A stretch of DNA of 64,000 nt, taken from NCBI GenBank assembly GCA_041736675.1, contig JBGSTD010000009.1:1-64000 (forward strand), in the 5' to 3' direction. The DNA is from Salaquimonas sp041736675 (GTDB taxonomy: Bacteria; Pseudomonadota; Alphaproteobacteria; Rhizobiales; Rhizobiaceae). Position numbers and translations under genes: made by a program. The first letter of the stretch is position 1. Each line of letters begins with the position of its first letter. The notes below the pieces were generated by a model. It did not search any database, was not told the DNA's origin, and was given only the letters and a program-made list of their open reading frames with translations. Shown piece by piece: positions 58,203 through 64,000 of this stretch.

Positions 58203-59393
58203 TTATTGTCGGGCGAGAGCTTTCCTATTTATTGCGCGATAGATGCAAAGCGCGAGATAAAGCAGAAAAAATCCGGTCAAACTCCACATGAATCCGTGTG
58301 GCGAATGCCAATCCATGGCCGAACCTGTGGTTTGCGGCCCGATTGTCATTCCAAACGTGTAACACAATACAAAAGCCGAATTGGCTGCCGCAAGTTCAGC
58401 TCCCTTGAGTCGCGATCCCAAATGCGCAAGGCCAACTGTGTATAACCCCGAAATCGTGCCTCCGGTAATAAACAGTACTGCAACCAGCAGATAGGTGTTT
58501 TGATAGATGAACGGGACAATGAAAGTTCCGATGGCTCCGACAATTCCGCAAAGATAGAGGGCTATTCGACGATCAGAAAGGCGGTCACTCAACATCCCCA
58601 AAGGAATTTGCAATGTCACGTTTCCGGCAGCAACCGCTATGAGCAGCAGGGAGACAGTATACTCATTAAAGCCGATCCTAAGCCCATAGACCGGGAAGAG
58701 GGCAAGCTCGGACTGTTCCACGGCACCAAAAATGAAAACTGCACCCGTTGCCAGCGGAACGGTAAAAATATACCGCAAAAATGCATTGCTGGAGGCACCC
58801 GTATCTTCCAGTTCCGGCTCCCGCGCATTTCCAAGCATGATCGGTATGGTGGAAAGTGCCATGATGAGGGCGCCAATGGCGAAAGGTGCAATGCCTTTTG
58901 TACCGGTCAACGCCAAAATTCCCGGACCAACGCCAAAGCCGACACTCAGGCACGTTGCGTAGACACCAAGCATCAGTCCGCGGCGGCGCTCGGACGTTGC
59001 TGAATTGATCCAGAATTCGCTGAGAACAAAAGATACCGTCAATGCACCGTGGAAAATTATCCGAATTGCAAACCAGGCCCAGATTGATGTGAAAATGTAG
59101 AAGCTGAAAAGTGAAATTGCAGCGCAAATTCCGGCAAAGACGAGCGAACCAGAAACACCCATTCTTTTGATCATTGGATTGACCAGCCAGACACCGGCGA
59201 TAGAGGCGAGACCGGCAACGGCCGAATTTGCCCCGATCATCGCTCCTGAAAAACCCCGCGTGTCAAGAATCAGGCTCAAAAGCGGCAAAGACAGACCGAT
59301 GGCGATGCCGATCGACGAAATACTGGCAATCGCCGCAAATGCGCCGCGCAGATCGGTTTCATCATCCTTGAAAATTCTGTCCAGTAAACGCAC
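58203..59393 (-). CDS. MFS transporter
   Basis: 396 residues from GTG 59393, about twelve membrane segments. DDETDLRGAFAAIASISSIGIAIGLSLPLLSLIL starts the first helices; the loop between helices 2 and 3 is weak (VNPMIKRMGVSG), and RRRGLMLGVYATCLSVGFGVGPG marks helix 4/5. The second half contains IPLGMLSDRLSDRRIALYLCGIVGA, the MFS loop repeat. Substrate unknown; the general form is that of a drug or metabolite exporter. A TTG at 59423 would add ten residues but has no ribosome site. Confidence 0.87.
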   Translation of the reverse strand: MRLLDRIFKDDETDLRGAFAAIASISSIGIAIGLSLPLLSLILDTRGFSGAMIGANSAVAGLASIAGVWLVNPMIKRMGVSGSLVFAGICAAISLFSFYIFTSIWAWFAIRIIFHGALTVSFVLSEFWINSATSERRRGLMLGVYATCLSVGFGVGPGILALTGTKGIAPFAIGALIMALSTIPIMLGNAREPELEDTGASSNAFLRYIFTVPLATGAVFIFGAVEQSELALFPVYGLRIGFNEYTVSLLLIAVAAGNVTLQIPLGMLSDRLSDRRIALYLCGIVGAIGTFIVPFIYQNTYLLVAVLFITGGTISGLYTVGLAHLGSRLKGAELAAANSAFVLCYTFGMTIGPQTTGSAMDWHSPHGFMWSLTGFFLLYLALCIYRAINRKALARQ

Positions 59394-59448
59394 AATAATA
59401 TCCGTATTTCTTTTCTGCCCCAACTGTAGAGCAGCAAAGCTATCTAGC

Positions 59449-60222
59449 CTACATCATTTTGCGCTGAAACTTGTCTCTTCGCGTCTCATAGGATGGTGCT
59501 TCGATCTCATGGGACAACTGCGGATCTGTTCGCAACCGTTTCATCAATTCAACCAGAATCACCCTGGTGATTTCCCTCGTTTCAAATCCCATGGCTTCCT
59601 CGGGGGATATCCATTGCAGGTCTTCCAATTCTCCAGAAGACACAAAACCCTGATTTGGAACATGGTGTTCATCTTCAAGCCGGGCGACAAAAAACCAGGT
59701 ATCAAAACGCTTGGGCAAGCCGGGAGGCGTAACTGCCCGCGCTAGCAGGCGCAAAGGCTCAAGACTTGGAGCAAGGCCTTTTTCCGCAAACAGTTTCCAA
59801 TCCGGATGTTTTGGAGTTTTCAGCGCAGGCTTTCCCAGCAACAGCCCGGTTTCTTCCGCCAGTTCACGCACTGCCGCAATTCCAAGCGCTCGTGCGCGAC
59901 TTTGGAGCGGATTTCCACGCATGTTCGACATCAGCTTTTGAGCAGTGACATGATTCAACTCATCTGCGGATGGTATCCGGTGATCATTTCTATCAACTGA
60001 TCCTCCGGGGAAGACGAGGGCACCAGGCATGAACTTCAGCGCCTTGTTGCGTTTGCCCATGACGATTTTCTCGTCACCAGCTTCTCCCTTTATCAGGATG
60101 ATTGAGGACGCATTTCTCGGACGTATTGCGGTGCCACTGCTGCGTGTTTGCTGACGCATGCGTTGCATAGGCCCGGAATTGATCATTGTTTCGATGCGGG
60201 ATATTTCGTCTTCAATATTCAT
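59449..60222 (-). CDS. NUDIX hydrolase
   Basis: 257 residues. An N-terminal helix with Ser/Arg-rich part, then the fold: SSIILIKGEAGDEKIVMGKRN, FPGGSVDRNDHR and the NUDIX box ALGIAAVRELAEETGLLLG. About 40 residues lie between the PGG and the R-E-x-x-E-E, an insertion typical of the COG0494 branch found in rhizobia. Later RFDTWFFVARLEDEHH and EDLQWISPEEAM. It splits a nucleoside diphosphate linked to X; the target is unknown. Twenty-one bases from DUF983, probably in one transcript. Confidence 0.87.
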   Translation of the reverse strand: MNIEDEISRIETMINSGPMQRMRQQTRSSGTAIRPRNASSIILIKGEAGDEKIVMGKRNKALKFMPGALVFPGGSVDRNDHRIPSADELNHVTAQKLMSNMRGNPLQSRARALGIAAVRELAEETGLLLGKPALKTPKHPDWKLFAEKGLAPSLEPLRLLARAVTPPGLPKRFDTWFFVARLEDEHHVPNQGFVSSGELEDLQWISPEEAMGFETREITRVILVELMKRLRTDPQLSHEIEAPSYETRRDKFQRKMM

Positions 60223-60243
60223 CGGGTGCTCTTTGACACCGCG

Positions 60244-60660
60244 TCAGTCATGATGACCGCCAAAACCGTGCATCCGCAAGGCCCATTGTATGCCAACCAC
60301 CATTCCTTTTAGCGGTCGCATGAACAAGAATGCGGCTGCAACACAGATGAAAATGGTGACAAACATGGTTGCCCACATGCTTAGCAGCTTCCAGGTCATG
60401 AAAACCATCATGGTGCCCAGAACCACATGTCCGACAAAGAAAATATTGAGATAGGCAGGCAAATCATCTGCGCGATGATGAGAAAGGTCTTCACCGCATT
60501 TCTCGCAAGCAGGTTTTACCTTGAGGAAACCGTCAAAAATCTGTCCTTTGCCACAGTTGGGGCATTTGCATGCCAGTCCCCGCAGCGCGGAACCTAGCAA
60601 GGGACGCTTCCCTGTATCAAACTCACCGCCAATGACCACTGTGTTACTTTCCTGCGACAT
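60244..60660 (-). CDS. DUF983 membrane protein with zinc ribbon
   Basis: 138 residues. Two C-x-x-C pairs in the soluble N-terminal part (CPNCGKGQIF and CEKCGEDL) bind a metal in the usual form, followed by HHRADDLPAYLNIFFVGHVVLG and two membrane helices, then RPLKGMVVGIQWALRMHG. Function unknown; conserved in alphaproteobacteria. Two ATGs stand side by side (60663 and 60660); the second has better spacing from CAGGAGAA. Twelve bases after rnr. Confidence 0.88.
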   Translation of the reverse strand: MSQESNTVVIGGEFDTGKRPLLGSALRGLACKCPNCGKGQIFDGFLKVKPACEKCGEDLSHHRADDLPAYLNIFFVGHVVLGTMMVFMTWKLLSMWATMFVTIFICVAAAFLFMRPLKGMVVGIQWALRMHGFGGHHD

Positions 60661-60672
60661 CATTTCTCCTGA

Positions 60673-63003
60673 CTAACTGCCTCTTCGCCTAGAATTTCGG
60701 TTGGACGAAGGTGGGCCGCCCCGTCCGCGTTTTTGATTTGGCTTCTTGTTGGTACGCCTCGATCTGGGTAATCCGTCAACTGGTTTGCCCTCACTTATCA
60801 TATCAAAACGAAGGGCTCCCTGAACTGGAGCTGCCTCGACAAGTGTCACTTCAACTTCCATTCCGATCTGGTACGCCAAATTTGAGCGTTCGCCAATGAG
60901 CGAATGGGTCGCAGCATCATAATGATAATATTCATCGCTGATTTTGGAAATCGGGATGAATCCATCAGCACCGGTGTCATTCAAGGTAACGAATAGCCCG
61001 GATTTGGTAACGCCATTGATTCTCCCGTTAAACCTGTCGCCGATGCGCTCGGAAAGAAAGCCGGCAATCAGCCTGTCCTTGGTTTCGCGTTCGGCAACCA
61101 TGGCCCGCCGCTCGGTCATCGAAATGTCTGCGGCAATCACATCAAGCTGTTTTTCTTCCTCGGGAGTAATGCCCCCCGGACCGAGCCCCAATGCGCCGAC
61201 GAGGGCGCGGTGGACAATAAGGTCTGCATATCGCCTGATGGGCGAAGTAAAATGAGCATAGCGCCGAAGGTTCAATCCAAAATGGCCTATATTCTCCGGC
61301 GAATACTCGGCCTGGCTTTGCGAGCGCAAAACCACCTGATTGACAAGTTCTTCATTATCCTTGCCGTCAACCGCTTTCAGGATACCATTGAAATGCTGTG
61401 CCCGCAGATTGCCCGAGCGCACCAGCGACAGATTGATCGACTTGAGAAAGTCACCGAGGCTTTCCAACTTGTCCATCGAAGGGCTGTCGTGGGTTCGAAA
61501 TATCAGCGGTTGGCGCTTGCCTTCCAGCGTTTCGGCAGCGGCAACATTCGCCTGGATCATGAACTCTTCAACCAGCTTGTGCGCGTCCAGGCGATCCGGG
61601 ATGATAACGCGGTCAACCGTGCCATCGGATTTAAGCAAAATCTTGCGCTCCGGAATTTCGAGTTCCAGCGGACCGCGCGAATCGCGACCACGCTTGAGGC
61701 AGGCATAGGTTTCCCAAAGAGGCTTCAGGATTGTCTCAAGCAAGGGCTTTGTTTTGTCCGAGGCTGAACCGTCAATTGCCGCTTGCGCTTCCACATAAGC
61801 CAGCTTGGCATGACTGCGCATAAGGATACGGTGGAACGAATGCCTGGTTTTGCGGCCTTCGGCATCAAACCACATTTTAACAGCAAGGGCAGGGCGTTCC
61901 TCATGTTCCCGAAGCGAACACAGGTCATTGGAAATACGTTCTGGCAGCATCGGAACAACCCGGTCAGGAAAATAGACCGAGTTTCCACGCAGCAACGCTT
62001 CGCGGTCCATCGCAGTTCCTGACCGTACATAATAGCTGACATCCGCTATTGCCACCGTTGCTATATATCCGCCCGGATGCTCAGGATCAGCCATGCCATG
62101 GATGGCATCATCGTGATCCTTGGCATCGGCAGGGTCAATCGTTATCAGCGCCAACTCGCGCCAGTCCTCATGGGACGTCGCAATATTGCCTTTGCCGGTC
62201 AGTGATATCGGCTTGGCTTCCTTGGCCTCTGCCAAGGCGGCGTCTGGAAAAATATGCGGAATCTCGTTGGCATGAATGGCAATCATCGAAGCTGCCTGTT
62301 CGGTGATCGCGGAGCCGACAATCTGGCGTACTTTGCCGTGCTTCAGTCCCAAACGTTCTGTGCGGCCGGATGTACGCAGAGGCTCGATTTCAACAAGATC
62401 GCCATCCTTGGCATCACCAATCTGATCCAGCGGGACGATACGTTCATCCTGCCGTTTTGTAATCGGGATCAGGCGCGCCTCGTGTTCGCCAATTTTGAGG
62501 ATCCCCAACTCCGCCGTGAACTGGCGTTCAAGCATCTTGATAACCTTGGCGTAATAATCAACGCCATCGCCTTCGTGACGTTCAAGTCGGGCGAGTACTT
62601 TCGAGCCGAGACCAGGTACAGGGTCGCCTTTGCGTGGAGGTCTGATAAGAATGACCGGCGGTTTGGTGCCTTCCACCTCTCGATAATCAATGGCCCTGGC
62701 CAAAAGCGCGCCATCGCGGTCGCGCGCCACAATATCAAGAACAGTCACATTTGGAAGATCGCCAGCCCGGGCCAATCGCTTTCCACGCTTTTCCAACAGT
62801 CCGTCAGCGGCCATTTCCTTCAACATCGCCTTGAGGTCGATCTTGGCTGAGCCTTTTAGATTGAAGGCCCTGCTGATTTCCTTTTTCGCGGCCATGTCCG
62901 GATTTGCAGCAATATACGCAAGTATTTCATCACGGCTCGGCAGTCCCCTAGATGCGCGTTTTTGCGCTTTGAGATTGTCACTCCTGGGGGTGCGTTCGGC
63001 CAA
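60673..63003 (-). CDS. rnr: Ribonuclease R
   Basis: 776 residues, a 3'-5' exoribonuclease that digests structured RNA. N-terminal helix-turn-helix-like part (PSRDEILAYIAANPDMAAKKEISRAF), cold-shock domains, then the RNB core: ALITIDPADAKDHDDAIHG with the clustered metal-binding Asp residues, and later YAHFTSPIRRYADLIVHRAL. The S1 domain (about 655-740) is RIGDRFNGRINGVTKSGLFVTLNDTGADGFIPIS. A basic tail (RTNKKPNQKRGRGGPPS) binds RNA. The start is a TTG (63003) with AGAGGA ahead; topA stops three bases earlier, so the two are cotranscribed. Confidence 0.95.
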   Translation of the reverse strand: MAERTPRSDNLKAQKRASRGLPSRDEILAYIAANPDMAAKKEISRAFNLKGSAKIDLKAMLKEMAADGLLEKRGKRLARAGDLPNVTVLDIVARDRDGALLARAIDYREVEGTKPPVILIRPPRKGDPVPGLGSKVLARLERHEGDGVDYYAKVIKMLERQFTAELGILKIGEHEARLIPITKRQDERIVPLDQIGDAKDGDLVEIEPLRTSGRTERLGLKHGKVRQIVGSAITEQAASMIAIHANEIPHIFPDAALAEAKEAKPISLTGKGNIATSHEDWRELALITIDPADAKDHDDAIHGMADPEHPGGYIATVAIADVSYYVRSGTAMDREALLRGNSVYFPDRVVPMLPERISNDLCSLREHEERPALAVKMWFDAEGRKTRHSFHRILMRSHAKLAYVEAQAAIDGSASDKTKPLLETILKPLWETYACLKRGRDSRGPLELEIPERKILLKSDGTVDRVIIPDRLDAHKLVEEFMIQANVAAAETLEGKRQPLIFRTHDSPSMDKLESLGDFLKSINLSLVRSGNLRAQHFNGILKAVDGKDNEELVNQVVLRSQSQAEYSPENIGHFGLNLRRYAHFTSPIRRYADLIVHRALVGALGLGPGGITPEEEKQLDVIAADISMTERRAMVAERETKDRLIAGFLSERIGDRFNGRINGVTKSGLFVTLNDTGADGFIPISKISDEYYHYDAATHSLIGERSNLAYQIGMEVEVTLVEAAPVQGALRFDMISEGKPVDGLPRSRRTNKKPNQKRGRGGPPSSNRNSRRRGS

Positions 63004-63006
63004 GGA

Positions 63007-64000
63007 TCATTCCTCTTTCTTTTTTGTTGCAGCCTTTTTGGCCGTCGTTTTCTTGGCAGGGGCTTTTTTGGCTGCCGCTTTCTTTTTTGGTGCAGCCTTG
63101 CCCTTGGCTGGTTTGGATCCGCCCTTGGCTTCAATCAGCGCAACTGCTTCTTCCATAGTTACGCTTTGGGGGTCTTTGTCCTTGGGCAAGGTGGCGTTCA
63201 CCTTGCCATGGTTTACATAGGGACCATAGCGACCACTTTTTACAGAAACCGGACCTCCATGGACAGGGTGATCACCCAGTTCCTTGAGAGCCGCAGCTGC
63301 GCCCCGCTGCGCTCCGCCCTTGGCAACCTTTTCGGCAATCAAATCCACAGCCCGGTTAAGCCCGACAGTAAAAACCTCATCGGGGGTATCAAGTTGACCA
63401 TAAACCCCTTCGTGCAAAACAAAAGGCCCAAAACGACCATTTCCTGCAGTAATCATTTTTCCTGATTCGGGATGCAGACCAACTTCGCGTGGCAAAGATA
63501 GCAGCTGCATGGCCCGCTCATAGTCAATGTTTGCAGGGTCCCAGCCTTTGGGAATGCTGCCGCGTTTTGCCTCTTTACCTTCTCCGCGTTGCACATATGG
63601 GCCAAAACGCCCGCTGCGCAGGGTTATTTCCTCTTCGGTGCCAGGATCATTGCCGAGCACTTTGGGCCCGTCATTGGCGGCCTCGTCCGCCTCGTTGCTG
63701 CCCAGTTGCCGTGTGAAATTGCATTCAGGATAGTTCGAGCATCCGACAAACGCTCCATAGCGGCCCACTTTCAATGACAGCTCGCCATTGCCGCATTTGG
63801 GGCAGGAGCGGGGCTCTGATCCATCTTCACGGGGTGGAAAGGCAAGCGGAGCAAGTTCGACATTGAGCATATCGAGAACTTCGCTCACTCGAAGATCCTT
63901 GATCTCTTCTATGCTTTTGGAAAACTGTATCCAGAAATCCCGCAGCAGGTCTTTCCACTTCAATTCACCGGCGGAAATCTTGTCGAGTCGTTCCTCAAGA
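63007..64000 (-). CDS. topA: DNA topoisomerase I, C-terminal part (cut by window end)
   Basis: The last 331 residues; the frame stays open to base 64000, so the enzyme begins beyond the window. Seen: a zinc ribbon CPKCGNGELSLKVGRYGAFVGCSNYPEC (two C-x-x-C-type pairs), and three more copies of the C-terminal repeat around R-F/Y-G-P-Y/F-V (RSGRFGPYVQRG, GNGRFGPFVLHEG, KSGRYGPYVNHG). The tail is Lys/Ala-rich (PKKKAAAKKAPAKK) as in other rhizobia. The active-site tyrosine lies outside the window. Confidence 0.97.
   Translation of the reverse strand, partial: LEERLDKISAGELKWKDLLRDFWIQFSKSIEEIKDLRVSEVLDMLNVELAPLAFPPREDGSEPRSCPKCGNGELSLKVGRYGAFVGCSNYPECNFTRQLGSNEADEAANDGPKVLGNDPGTEEEITLRSGRFGPYVQRGEGKEAKRGSIPKGWDPANIDYERAMQLLSLPREVGLHPESGKMITAGNGRFGPFVLHEGVYGQLDTPDEVFTVGLNRAVDLIAEKVAKGGAQRGAAAALKELGDHPVHGGPVSVKSGRYGPYVNHGKVNATLPKDKDPQSVTMEEAVALIEAKGGSKPAKGKAAPKKKAAAKKAPAKKTTAKKAATKKKEE

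Noticed and set aside
1..64000. CRISPR array, insertion sequence or prophage
   Set aside because: No regularly spaced repeats, transposase, integrase or phage structural gene was seen on either strand.

Overview
The window is a stretch of alphaproteobacterial chromosome, most probably from the order Hyphomicrobiales (Rhizobiales). The evidence is mixed. The ribosomal locus lacks rpsD and rpmJ. Alphaproteobacterial signature genes are present: the F1-ATPase chaperone ATP12, MipZ, the DivK-PleD pair, EipB, DUF1489, DUF3572, a TIM14-like J-protein and a zinc-ribbon DinB. The order divK-pleD-rpmG-...-rnr-topA is the one I remember from rhizobia. Base composition looks close to half GC, lower than in most soil rhizobia. 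The genus cannot be fixed by reading alone. I see no insertion sequence, prophage, CRISPR array or plasmid function, so this looks like core chromosome.

Region 1 (1-14260) is the S10-spc-alpha ribosomal supercluster, all on the + strand: rplC (cut by the window edge), rplD, rplW, rplB, rpsS, rplV, rpsC, rplP, rpmC, rpsQ, rplN, rplX, rplE, rpsN, rpsH, rplF, rplR, rpsE, rpmD, rplO, then secY-adk, then rpsM, rpsK, rpoA, rplQ. A terminator-like hairpin after rplO separates secY-adk from the upstream genes. The rpsM-rplQ section has its own promoter-like sequence and a hairpin in every intergenic gap. The L15 gene is about 90 codons longer than usual and ends in a helix-hairpin-helix-like domain.

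Region 2 (14277-26494) is a housekeeping mix: a flavin monooxygenase, an HtrA/Deg protease next to rarA, a small exported protein, crcB, an RluC-type pseudouridine synthase, a HAD phosphatase overlapping the atp12 gene, two DMT-family exporters, a duplicated all-helical protein of unknown function, lipB, and tRNA-Leu(GAG). Region 3 (26530-36587, - strand) holds a complete peptide-type ABC transporter operon with a Tat-exported binding protein, a lipoprotein, a 5'-nucleotidase/LysM fusion and a HerA-like ATPase. Region 4 (36748-44686) holds mgtE, a MerR regulator, small membrane and acyltransferase genes, a rhodanese, DUF1489, mipZ, a von Willebrand A-like protein and a TIM14-like J-protein. 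An unlisted 44-residue membrane protein with its own strong terminator also lies here.

Region 5 (44784-57320) contains a D-Ala-D-Ala carboxypeptidase with SPOR domain, clpS-clpA, an acidic small protein, HIT, an acyltransferase, a glycerophosphodiesterase, eipB, dinB-DUF3572 and divK-pleD. Region 6 (57321-64000) begins with a 550-base gap that holds a strikingly foldable sequence, a candidate structured RNA. It then runs on the - strand through rpmG, an MFS transporter, a NUDIX hydrolase, DUF983, rnr and the C-terminal part of topA.

Much of the window bears on growth and cell cycle: translation and secretion, proteolysis (ClpSAP, Deg), envelope maintenance (EipB, carboxypeptidase, MipZ) and the DivK/PleD polarity circuit.
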